NCBI GenBank assembly: GCA_965222725.1
Contig: OZ244969.1
Location: 3,038,001 to 3,102,000, forward strand
Length of the DNA stretch: 64,000 nucleotides
Direction of reading: 5' to 3'
From: GCA-2748575 sp965222725
GTDB taxonomy: Bacteria; Pseudomonadota; Gammaproteobacteria; Pseudomonadales; Ketobacteraceae
Made by a program: the position numbers and the translations under genes. Position 1 is the stretch's first letter; each line of letters starts with the position of its first letter. The notes beneath the pieces are model-generated. The model did not search any database and was not told the origin of the DNA. It was given only the letters and a program-made list of their open reading frames with translations. Shown one piece after another: positions 17,625 to 25,711 of the stretch.

Positions 17625-19529
17625 GTGGCTATACATCATCAACTGCAGGCAAAAATTGAAGCTCTGATTTCCAAAGAACTGGCGGCGCAGCTGGAGGAAT
17701 TCCTGGAGGCCATCAGTGAGGATTACACGCAGTCTGATAAAGCGCTGCTGGCGCTCAAGCGCACCTTCGATTTATCCGATTCGGAGCTGCAGCAAAAGTA
17801 CCGGGTATTATATGAAGAGCAGCAGGCGCTGCAGCAGGAAAAAGATCACCTTGCCCGCTATGCCGAACTGGTCACAGCTACGCTGGAATCCTCCCAGGAT
17901 GGGATTCTGGTGATCGATATTCAGAACAGCCCCATGTATTTCAATCAGAAATTTGTCTCCATGTGGGGGCTGAATGAGCCCTGGATTCGCAGTTCCAGCG
18001 TAAAAGACATTTACGAAATATTACGTGTGCAACTCAAAATACCGGCGCAGTTTCTGGAACTGGTGAACTCGGTAAAAGACAAGGAGTCGGCTCCCAAACT
18101 GGCGGAATACGAGCTCAAAGACTCCCGTATTTTTGAAGTTTACGTGGTGAAAGTGGAAAAGGTGGGTATTGTCTGGCGCTTCCGCGATATTTCGGAAAAG
18201 CGCAAGCAGGAAGAGCTGATCCGCTATCAGGCTTACCATGACGCGTTAACCAATCTGCCGAATCGTACACTGTTCAATGATCGCTTGTCCCACGCCCTGA
18301 AAAAACGTTCCCGTGACCGCTCCAAACTGGCAGTTTTTTATCTGGATCTGGATGGCTTCAAAACCATTAATGACAGCCTGGGGCATCTGGTGGGGGATTC
18401 CCTGCTGGTGCAGGTATCCCGGCGACTGGTGGAAACCCTGCGGGGTGAGGACACAGTGGCCCGCCTGGGAGGCGACGAGTTTATTATTCTGGTGGATACC
18501 GTGGAAAGCCATGCCGACGTGGTGCGCATGGCCGAGCGGGTATTGCAGGTGATCCAGAAACCTTTTTATCTGGAAGGGCAGGAGCTGTATATCTCCACCA
18601 GTATCGGCGTGTCCGTGTATCCGGATGATGGCGAAACCGAAGAGCTGCTGACCCGCAATGCAGATATTGCCATGTACAAGGCCAAGGATCAGGGGCGCAA
18701 CTGTTTTCACTTTTACACCACAGCACTGGAACGGTTGGCCAAACACCGGCTGTCACTGGAAACCAAGTTACGTGCTGCGGTAAAAGCCGGTGCTTTTGAG
18801 CTTTATTACCAGCCCAAGATCTGCCTGCAGAACATGCGGTTGAAAGGCTTTGAGGCATTGTTGCGCTGGCACGATGAAGAACAGGGTTTTATCGGCCCCG
18901 ATGTGTTTATTCCCGTGGCGGAATCCACCGGCCTGATCATGGCCATTGGTGAATGGGTACTGAAAGAAGCCTGCCGCCAGGCAAAGCTCTGGGCGGACCA
19001 GGGTTTTGACGATATTTATATCGCCGTGAATTTATCTGCCAAGCAATTCCAGAAACCGGATCTGGTGGAGCAGGTATTGCGCCTGATCGATGGCGCGGGC
19101 ATTGAGCGCAAGCAACTGGCGGTGGAAATTACCGAAAGCATGGTTATGCATAACGTCAACGGTGCGGCGGAAATTCTGAAACGTTTTCAGGACGAAGGCA
19201 TTCTGGTGTGCATGGATGACTTTGGTACCGGCTATTCGTCGCTGAATTATCTCAAGTCACTTCCTATTGATGTACTCAAGATCGATCGTACCTTTATCAA
19301 GGATGTTACCGAAAGTGAGGACGACCGGGCCATCGCATCGTCCATTATTACTCTGGGTCATAACCTGGGGTTGAAGGTGGTGGCGGAAGGGGTGGAAACG
19401 GAAGACCATGTGAAGTTTCTGAAAGAACACAAGTGTGATATTGCCCAGGGTTTCCATTACGGGAGACCGTTGCCTGCCGCAAAGGCTATTGCGCCTTACG
19501 GCAATAACCCTGATACCGGCGAAAGCTAG
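17625..19529 (+). CDS. PAS-GGDEF-EAL c-di-GMP turnover protein
   Basis: From a GTG start this is a 634-residue cytoplasmic protein. An N-terminal helical/coiled-coil segment (about 1-75) and a PAS domain (about 80-190) precede GGDEF (282-286) with an intact RxxD site (RGED). The EAL domain is canonical: FEALLRW with Glu410, VNLSAKQF, VEITES, MDDFGTGYSSL with Asp531-Asp532, LKIDRTF and AEGVET. Both synthesis and hydrolysis of c-di-GMP are possible. It lies 10 bases after a related protein whose EAL motifs are decayed, so the pair may divide the labour. The 3' end overlaps the converging tetR gene by 4 bases. Confidence 0.94.
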   Translation: MAIHHQLQAKIEALISKELAAQLEEFLEAISEDYTQSDKALLALKRTFDLSDSELQQKYRVLYEEQQALQQEKDHLARYAELVTATLESSQDGILVIDIQNSPMYFNQKFVSMWGLNEPWIRSSSVKDIYEILRVQLKIPAQFLELVNSVKDKESAPKLAEYELKDSRIFEVYVVKVEKVGIVWRFRDISEKRKQEELIRYQAYHDALTNLPNRTLFNDRLSHALKKRSRDRSKLAVFYLDLDGFKTINDSLGHLVGDSLLVQVSRRLVETLRGEDTVARLGGDEFIILVDTVESHADVVRMAERVLQVIQKPFYLEGQELYISTSIGVSVYPDDGETEELLTRNADIAMYKAKDQGRNCFHFYTTALERLAKHRLSLETKLRAAVKAGAFELYYQPKICLQNMRLKGFEALLRWHDEEQGFIGPDVFIPVAESTGLIMAIGEWVLKEACRQAKLWADQGFDDIYIAVNLSAKQFQKPDLVEQVLRLIDGAGIERKQLAVEITESMVMHNVNGAAEILKRFQDEGILVCMDDFGTGYSSLNYLKSLPIDVLKIDRTFIKDVTESEDDRAIASSIITLGHNLGLKVVAEGVETEDHVKFLKEHKCDIAQGFHYGRPLPAAKAIAPYGNNPDTGES

Positions 19530-20179
19530 TAAGCACCTCTGGCAATCAGTTTCAGGGACTGGCAAACGGCCGGTTCAAACTCCATTCGGAAAGGGCTGAG
19601 TTCCGGCTTTTCCATCACTTTTTCCACCCGCTCATTGGGGTTGGCCAAAGGCCAGAGGCCTGCCACTAACGCCACAATACTTTGCATGGCGGGAATCAGG
19701 TTTTGCTGTTTGATGCCAGGCAGGGTTTTGTGTACGGCCTGCATCAACCGCATACCCATCTGCACGGATTCCAGTTTGAAATTATAAAGCAGTGACTCGG
19801 AAATATTCTGTTCCAGTACCGATGCCAGCACGCTGATCAGCTGGCACATTCGGGGGGCGGCGCTGAGCCTGGCCGCAATGAGTTCTGCCACCTCATCCAC
19901 GTTGTCGCTGCCGGCATAGGGCTCCAGAGCGATTTCAATATCGTCCAGCCACTGGTTCCAGTCATCTTTCAGCAGCTGCATGTAAATATCTTCACGGCTT
20001 TCGAAATAGCGATAGATGTTGGACTTTGCCACGCCGGCCTTGCGGGCAATACCATTCAGGCTGACTTTTTCAAAGCCATCCTTTTTCAGCAGCTGGGCTG
20101 CCGCTTCCAGAATCTGGGTGCGACGCTGCTCTTTCTGTTCCGGCTGCCGGGCACGGATAAATCGGCATTCTGACTTCAT
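19526..20179 (-). CDS. TetR/AcrR family repressor
   Basis: This 217-residue regulator has an N-terminal TetR helix-turn-helix: KRRTQILEAAAQLL-like helix 1, then GFEKVSLNGIARKAGVAKSN and IYRYFESRED, about residues 15-62. The rest is a helical ligand-binding domain without recognisable specificity. It is divergent from the SDR gene. The shared 280-base interval carries two dyads of the form GACC-N3-GGTC placed over a sigma70 promoter that fires toward the SDR, which makes this protein the obvious repressor of the SDR. A separate 15-bp palindrome nearer this gene could mediate autoregulation. Confidence 0.9.
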   Translation of the reverse strand: MKSECRFIRARQPEQKEQRRTQILEAAAQLLKKDGFEKVSLNGIARKAGVAKSNIYRYFESREDIYMQLLKDDWNQWLDDIEIALEPYAGSDNVDEVAELIAARLSAAPRMCQLISVLASVLEQNISESLLYNFKLESVQMGMRLMQAVHKTLPGIKQQNLIPAMQSIVALVAGLWPLANPNERVEKVMEKPELSPFRMEFEPAVCQSLKLIARGAY

Positions 20180-20238
20180 AAAAACACTTCAGGTTGAGAT
20201 CTTTTAAACCTATAACAATCCGCAGAAAAATCAATCAC

Positions 20239-20253
20239 TTAATTGACAATTAA
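20239..20253. promoter_or_regulatory. 15-bp perfect palindrome near tetR
   Basis: TTAATTG-A-CAATTAA is a perfect dyad 60 bases upstream of the tetR start and 34 bases before the SDR -35 box. It differs from the GACC/GGTC operators downstream, so a different regulator or a second site type is implied. Confidence 0.4.
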
Positions 20254-20286
20254 CAAATTCCCTGCGGTCACCCCGGTACTCGGCTG

Positions 20287-20315
20287 TTGACAGGAGACCG
20301 GTGGTCTCTTAAATT
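20287..20315 (+). promoter_or_regulatory. Sigma70 promoter for the SDR gene
   Basis: A perfect TTGACA (20287-20292), a 17-base spacer and TAAATT (20310-20315, 4 of 6) face the SDR gene. The spacer contains operator 1 and operator 2 lies over the likely transcription start near 20322. The leader is about 140 bases. Confidence 0.75.
20294..20308. promoter_or_regulatory. Probable TetR operator 1
   Basis: GAGACC-GGT-GGTCTC is a perfect 6-bp inverted repeat with a 3-base centre, lying wholly between the -35 and -10 boxes. Binding here would block RNA polymerase. Confidence 0.7.
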
Positions 20316-20318
20316 GGC

Positions 20319-20329
20319 GACCAGTGGTC
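20319..20329. promoter_or_regulatory. Probable TetR operator 2
   Basis: GACC-AGT-GGTC repeats the core of operator 1 with its centre 23 bases downstream, just after the -10 box. Two similar sites about two helical turns apart suggest two dimers binding on one face. Confidence 0.65.
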
Positions 20330-20459
20330 TTTAATTGTAGCCGAGTTAACCACAACAATCATCCTCGCTTTATACAAGCTCGCGAGCGGGGATGACTGCA
20401 AGGGAAAACGCGCAACTGCGCAATCATTTATGAGCGTGAGTATTCAAGAGGGTAAAAGC

Positions 20460-21353
20460 ATGAGTTGGAATCTGGAGTCCATGGGTGATCAAACCGGTAA
20501 ACGCATACTGATCACCGGCGCCAACAGCGGTATCGGGTTTGAAGCAGCCCAGGTGCTGGTGATGAAGGGGGCCGAGGTAATCATGGCCTGCCGCAGTCAG
20601 GAAAAAGGGCAGGCGGCCCTGGAGCGGATTCAGCAGGCCTGCCCGCAGGGTAAAGTGAGCCTGATGAGTCTGGATCTGGCCAGTCTGGAATCCATCAATA
20701 GCTTTGCCGAAGAATTCAAAAGCCATTACGACCGGCTCGATATTCTCATCAATAACGCCGGTGTCATGGCCCCGCCGTTTGCGAAAACCACTGATGGATT
20801 TGAAATGCAGTTCGGTACCAACCACCTGGGCCACTTTGCGCTCACTGGTCATTTACTGCCGTTGCTGGAAGCCGCAGAAGCAGGCCGTATTGTGGTAGTG
20901 AGCAGCCTGGCGCACCGTTTTGGCAAGATCAATTTCAGTAACCTGAATGCAGAAAAGCATTACATGCGCTGGCCCGCCTATGGGCAGAGCAAACTGGCCA
21001 ACCTGATGTTTGCCAAAGAATTACAGCGCCGCCTTGAGCAAGCCGGTTCCAATGTGATTGCTGTGGCTGTGCACCCGGGTTATTCCGCCACTGACCTGCA
21101 ACGCTATATGCCCGGTAAATCGGTGTTGAATAAAATTGCCCAGTCACAGCTGGAAGGCGCCATGCCGACGCTTTATGCCGCCACCGATACAGCCATCAGA
21201 GGTGGTGATTACATTGGCCCTGATGGCTGGCTGGAAATCAAGGGCCGTCCGCAACGGGCCTTTGTTGCCCGCAAAGCCGTTGATGCGGCTGCAGCCTCGC
21301 GCCTGTGGGATGTGTCCGAAAACATGACACAGGTGCATTATCTGTCGGCTTAA
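20460..21353 (+). CDS. Short-chain dehydrogenase/reductase (retinol dehydrogenase-like)
   Basis: This 297-residue classical SDR has the cofactor motif ITGANSGIGFEAA, an Arg in ACRSQEKG that suggests NADP(H) preference, NNAGVMAPP, the serine strand VVVSSLAHRFG and the catalytic YGQSKLAN. Its layout resembles the retinol dehydrogenase/WWOX-like and protochlorophyllide-reductase-like SDRs, which act on lipophilic alcohols or ketones. I chose ATG 20460, which follows an AGAGGG ribosome site, over an in-frame ATG at 20430 that has none. It is controlled by the TTGACA promoter and two operators upstream, probably through the divergent TetR protein. The substrate is not known. Confidence 0.88.
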   Translation: MSWNLESMGDQTGKRILITGANSGIGFEAAQVLVMKGAEVIMACRSQEKGQAALERIQQACPQGKVSLMSLDLASLESINSFAEEFKSHYDRLDILINNAGVMAPPFAKTTDGFEMQFGTNHLGHFALTGHLLPLLEAAEAGRIVVVSSLAHRFGKINFSNLNAEKHYMRWPAYGQSKLANLMFAKELQRRLEQAGSNVIAVAVHPGYSATDLQRYMPGKSVLNKIAQSQLEGAMPTLYAATDTAIRGGDYIGPDGWLEIKGRPQRAFVARKAVDAAAASRLWDVSENMTQVHYLSA

Positions 21354-22363
21354 ACTGCCTCGCTTTCGTCCAGTTGGCAAAAACGTTTACGGTACTCGGT
21401 GGGCGACAAGTCCACCTCCCGTTTAAACAGCCGGCGGAAAGAACTGACATCGGAATAGCCCACCCTGCTGGTGATCTGGTCGATACTCAGGTTGGTGGAT
21501 TCCAGTAATCGCTTGGCTTCGTTAATGCGCAGCTTTTGCAGATACTGTTTGGGGGGCTTGCCGGTGGCCTGGTTAAAACGACGAATAAAAGTACGGGGGC
21601 TTACCGCCAGGTCTGATGCCAGGCGATCAATATTGATTTCGTCGTGCAGGTTCTCGCTCATCCACACTATGGCCTGATGTACCACATCATCCATCTTGTC
21701 AATGCGTTCGTTCAAACCGATGTAAGGCGCCTGGGTGGCACCCTTGGTTTGCAGCAGCAGGGTTTTGGCGCAGCGGTTGGCGATTTCGCTGCCGGCAAAG
21801 GTTTCGATCAGGCGAATGCCCTGATGCAGGTAAGACGTAAAGGCACCGGAGCAGAAAATATTATTATCCGAGGTGACCAGTTTGTTCTGTTTCAGTTTTA
21901 CCCGGGGAAAACGCTGCTGAAAGTGGCGGGACAGCCACCAGCTGGTGGTTGCCTCGCGGCCGTTCAGTAATCCGGTTTCGGCAAAAATAAAAGAACCACT
22001 GCAGTTGGACGCCAGGGTAGTGCCCCTGCTGTGCAGATCGATCAGCCAGTTGCCGTGTTGCTGATTAATGCGCTTGGCATGGTCAATCACTTCCCAGCCA
22101 TAGGCGTGGTCCACACCGGGCAGAATCAGAATATCCACGTTCTGGATTTCATTCATGTTGCCGGAGGCAGGCAGCAGAATGCCGGTGGAGGTTTTAATGG
22201 GCTTGCCGTCCTGGGAATAGACTTTCCAGCTGAACAGGGGTTCGGCTGAATCGCCGTTCAGCACCCGGTTATGAGTGTTGGCGATATTAAAAACATCCAG
22301 TGGGCCGGCGATACCCGATGCAAAACAACCGTCGTATGCGAAAACTGCCACGCTTACCGTCAT
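21350..22363 (-). CDS. GlxA-type AraC family regulator (DJ-1/PfpI plus HTH)
   Basis: This 337-residue protein has an N-terminal class I glutamine-amidotransferase-like (DJ-1/PfpI) domain, about 1-200, with ILPGVDHAYGW and the nucleophile-elbow position LASNCSGSF, which retains Cys. A C-terminal AraC helix-turn-helix pair (about 225-330) contains LASDLAVSPRTFIRRFNQAT and ITSRVGYSDVSSFRRLFKRE. Regulators of this type control catabolic genes. The start has a good GGAG site. It converges with the SDR gene (4-base overlap) and is divergent from the kinase at 22580. No target is evident. Confidence 0.9.
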   Translation of the reverse strand: MTVSVAVFAYDGCFASGIAGPLDVFNIANTHNRVLNGDSAEPLFSWKVYSQDGKPIKTSTGILLPASGNMNEIQNVDILILPGVDHAYGWEVIDHAKRINQQHGNWLIDLHSRGTTLASNCSGSFIFAETGLLNGREATTSWWLSRHFQQRFPRVKLKQNKLVTSDNNIFCSGAFTSYLHQGIRLIETFAGSEIANRCAKTLLLQTKGATQAPYIGLNERIDKMDDVVHQAIVWMSENLHDEINIDRLASDLAVSPRTFIRRFNQATGKPPKQYLQKLRINEAKRLLESTNLSIDQITSRVGYSDVSSFRRLFKREVDLSPTEYRKRFCQLDESEAV

Positions 22364-22579
22364 GATATGCTCCTACCTATGGCGAAAGTAGCTAGAGTAT
22401 GGTCTTAAATGCCACTTTTGCCGGAAGGTGTCAAGTCGTCAGCCTCATCTGATTAGTTTACCGACGCCGAAATAAATCCCGTCGGAATTTATAACCTATT
22501 GAAATAAAAGTGAAATTTAGCTGACGTAATTTTGTGCACTGACCGCCTGCATGTGTGCTTTTTAGTCTATTCTGAAAGG

Positions 22580-25500
22580 ATGGGCTCTTTAAACGAAGCT
22601 TCCCTCTGGCCCCTGCAGACGGCCGATTTCCGTTCCTGCAAGCCGTTGCTGTTCATTCTGTTGATGACCGGGTTAACCTGGATTCTGGCAGGGAGTCCGG
22701 CTGCCTATGGCGAGACGCCTGAAGCGCAAAAAATCGCACCCACTGCCGTGGCGCTGCAGAAAGGAGACACCCATCAAACCATCAGCCACCGGCTGACTTA
22801 TCTGGAAGACCCCGGACACCAGTTTGATATCCGTTCTGTTCAACGTGAATTTGCCAGCGGCCGTTTTCAGGCTGGCGACGATGAGGTGCTCAACTTTGGT
22901 TTTACCCAGTCCGCTTACTGGTTCCATGTGCGGGTAACCAACCAGAATGCCGATGCCCGTGAATGGGTGCTGGAAACCCAGTACCCCATCATGGATGAGA
23001 TCGATGCCTATTTTGTTGCGAGCGATGGCAGCGTCCGGCATGAGCGTGCCGGCGATGCGGTGGCGTTTCACGAGCGGGCCAAATCCCATTACAACATCAA
23101 CTTCCATATGCCACTGGCACCGGGAGAAAGCCTGGATATTTATCTGCGCGGCCACACCTCCGGAGCGGTGCAAATGCCTCTGGCCATCTGGTCGGAAGAT
23201 GCCTTTATGGCCAAGGCCACCGGCGAGCAGATTGTGTTCGGGTTGTACTACGGCCTGATTATCGCCATGCTCATTTACAATCTGCTGCTGTTTATCTCGC
23301 TGCGGGATGCCAACTACCTGTTGTATGTGTGTTATATCGGCGGCTATGGGTTGTTCCAGCTTTCCCTGAATGGCCTGGCATTTCAGTACCTGTGGCCCGA
23401 AAGCCCCTGGTGGAACAACCGCTCCATAGCCACGCTGATAGGCGTGGGCATGCTGGGGATTGTTGCTTTTACCAAGCACTTTCTGCAGCTGCGGGACAAC
23501 GCGCCCCGGCTGGATCTGGCCTTCCGCGGCTTGCTGGCATTTTTTGTCCTGCTGGCACCGTCGGCCCTGTTTTTTCCCTACAAACATGTGATTCCGGTTG
23601 CCACCTTCGGTGCCCTGGTAACGGCTATTCTGGTGTTTACTGCCGGGTCGCTTTGCTGGTGGCGCGGTTATAAACCGGCCCGCTATTTTATTATTTCCTG
23701 GATGGTGCTGTTAGGAGGCATGATCCTTTACACCCTGAAAACCTTTGATGTGGTGCCAACCAATTTCATTACCGAGCATGCCATTCAGATTGGCTCTGCC
23801 ATGGAAGTATTACTGCTTTCCTTTGCCTTGTCGGATCGCATTAAAATTTTTACGGAGCAGAACGAACAGGCCCAGCTGCATGCCCAGAATGTACTGGAAC
23901 AGGAAGTAAAAAAACGTACCCACATGCTGGAAGCCTCCATGCAGGAAGCGGTGGCCGCGAAAGAAGAAGCACTCAAATCCAGAGAAATGGCAGAAAAAGC
24001 ATCCCAGGCAAAATCGGAATTCCTGGCCACCATGAGCCACGAAATCCGCACGCCCATGAACGGTGTACTGGGTATGGTGGAATTGCTGCGCAGCACCCGG
24101 CTTAATCATGAGCAGATGGAATACGTGCGCACCATCAATAATTCCGGCGAAGCCCTGCTGAGAGTGATCAACGATATTCTGGACTATTCCAAAATAGAAG
24201 CGGGTCAGCTGGATATTGAACGCATTGATTTCAATCTGATGGACCTGATTGACGAATGCCTGTCAGTGTTTTCCATCAAGGCAACCCAATCCGGGGTGGA
24301 GCTGTTTGCCGATATTGAGCAACAGGTGCCGGTGGATCTGGTGGGGGACCCCACCCGGATCAAGCAGGTGGTGGTGAACTTTCTGAGTAATGCCTTCAAA
24401 TTCACGGAACAGGGTGAAGTGCTGATTGAAGTCACCGCCGTACCGGTGCTGGAAGAACACCTGCTGAAAATCGCCGTAAAAGATACCGGTATCGGCATGA
24501 GCCACGAGCAGCAGCAGCGTCTTTTCCGGGAGTTCAGTCAGGCGGATTCCTCCATTACGCGGCGCTATGGTGGTACCGGCCTTGGCCTTGCGATCTGCAA
24601 AAAACTGGCGGAATCCATGGGAGGAACCGTGGGTGTGGAAAGCACTCAGGGTGAGGGTTCCACGTTCTGGTTTACGGTAAAAGTGCACACCTCGTCACGC
24701 AGCGTATCACGGGATCCGGTGGACCCCCAGGTGCTCGCCGGCAAGCGTATGCTGATAGTGGATGACAGCGATACCTTTAACCGGGTAACCCGGCATCTGG
24801 CAGAGCGCTGGCAAATGCCGGTGGATATTGCTGAGTCTGCCCAGGCTGGCAGCGACTTTCTGAAACGTTCCTACAAAGAAAAGCAGCCCTATGATATTGC
24901 CCTGATAGATCTGAATCTGCCGGATATGAGTGGTATTGAGCTGATCAAGGCGATTCGGCGCAACCGGACGGCAGATGCACTGCATATTATTTTGGTATCC
25001 GCCACCCGTTCCCCCAATGCCCGGGGGCTGGATACCTCCGGTGCCATTGATTACATGCTGGAAAAACCTTTTACCGCCTATCATTTTCATAAAACCCTGG
25101 CCCGGGTGCTGGATGTACGCAAAGTGCAACAGGAGGAACCGCTCAAGGCGGATGACGCCTGTGACTTTTCCCGGTTGAACGTGCTGGTGGCGGAAGACAA
25201 CACCGTGAACCAGATGGTGATCAAGGGGCTGCTGAAAAAGATGGGCGTAACGCCCCAGGTGGCGGTAAACGGCAAACAGGCGGTTGCCATATTCGAGAAC
25301 AGCGATACCCCCTTTGACCTGATACTGATGGATTGCGAAATGCCGGAGGTGGATGGTTACGAAGCCACCCGTCAGATCCGCCAGCTGGAAATGTTTGATG
25401 ACACCCTGAAACCCAGCACCATTGTTGCCCTGAGCGCCCATGCGCTTCAGGAGTTTGAGGAAAAGGGCCGCAAGGCCGGCATGAACGATTACCTCACCAA

Positions 25501-25588
25501 GCCCGTTGACCGCAAGGAACTGGTGGAGCTGCTGCGCAAGTTGGCGGCGGGCCACGCCATAGTGTTCCGTGACCGGCGTGCCTCCTGA
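22580..25588 (+). CDS. Hybrid sensor histidine kinase, 7TM-DISM sensor, two receiver domains
   Basis: This kinase is about 1002 residues long. It has a signal segment (PLLFILLMTGLTWILAGS), a DISMED2 beta domain, seven helices of the 7TM-DISM type and a coiled coil rich in Glu/Lys. HisKA has His487 in MSHEIRTPMNG, and the HATPase has VNFLSNAFKF, DTGIGMS and GGTGLGLAI. Two intact receivers follow (RMLIVDDSD...LIDLNLPDMSG; NVLVAEDNT...LMDCEMPEVDG). Architecture and phrasing match the kinase at 8527, so they are paralogues. The start is uncertain: TTG 22532 is also in frame and ATG 22580 has its GAAAGG directly abutting. It is divergent from the GlxA-type gene, with 168-216 bases between. Confidence 0.9.
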   Translation: MGSLNEASLWPLQTADFRSCKPLLFILLMTGLTWILAGSPAAYGETPEAQKIAPTAVALQKGDTHQTISHRLTYLEDPGHQFDIRSVQREFASGRFQAGDDEVLNFGFTQSAYWFHVRVTNQNADAREWVLETQYPIMDEIDAYFVASDGSVRHERAGDAVAFHERAKSHYNINFHMPLAPGESLDIYLRGHTSGAVQMPLAIWSEDAFMAKATGEQIVFGLYYGLIIAMLIYNLLLFISLRDANYLLYVCYIGGYGLFQLSLNGLAFQYLWPESPWWNNRSIATLIGVGMLGIVAFTKHFLQLRDNAPRLDLAFRGLLAFFVLLAPSALFFPYKHVIPVATFGALVTAILVFTAGSLCWWRGYKPARYFIISWMVLLGGMILYTLKTFDVVPTNFITEHAIQIGSAMEVLLLSFALSDRIKIFTEQNEQAQLHAQNVLEQEVKKRTHMLEASMQEAVAAKEEALKSREMAEKASQAKSEFLATMSHEIRTPMNGVLGMVELLRSTRLNHEQMEYVRTINNSGEALLRVINDILDYSKIEAGQLDIERIDFNLMDLIDECLSVFSIKATQSGVELFADIEQQVPVDLVGDPTRIKQVVVNFLSNAFKFTEQGEVLIEVTAVPVLEEHLLKIAVKDTGIGMSHEQQQRLFREFSQADSSITRRYGGTGLGLAICKKLAESMGGTVGVESTQGEGSTFWFTVKVHTSSRSVSRDPVDPQVLAGKRMLIVDDSDTFNRVTRHLAERWQMPVDIAESAQAGSDFLKRSYKEKQPYDIALIDLNLPDMSGIELIKAIRRNRTADALHIILVSATRSPNARGLDTSGAIDYMLEKPFTAYHFHKTLARVLDVRKVQQEEPLKADDACDFSRLNVLVAEDNTVNQMVIKGLLKKMGVTPQVAVNGKQAVAIFENSDTPFDLILMDCEMPEVDGYEATRQIRQLEMFDDTLKPSTIVALSAHALQEFEEKGRKAGMNDYLTKPVDRKELVELLRKLAAGHAIVFRDRRAS

Positions 25589-25711
25589 CCGGCGATAAAC
25601 TCCGCTGGTTTCAGGTGCTGTTAACATCCCCTGCACGCGCCTCAGTTTATTCATTCAAATCATGTACAATGCGGCCTTTGCACTTCGCTTAATCAATGGA
25701 TGGAACTTGTC

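Noticed and set aside
22461..22485. CCGAC/GTCGG 5-bp inverted repeat upstream of the second DISM kinase
   Set aside because: Too short to distinguish from chance in 200 bases of intergenic DNA.
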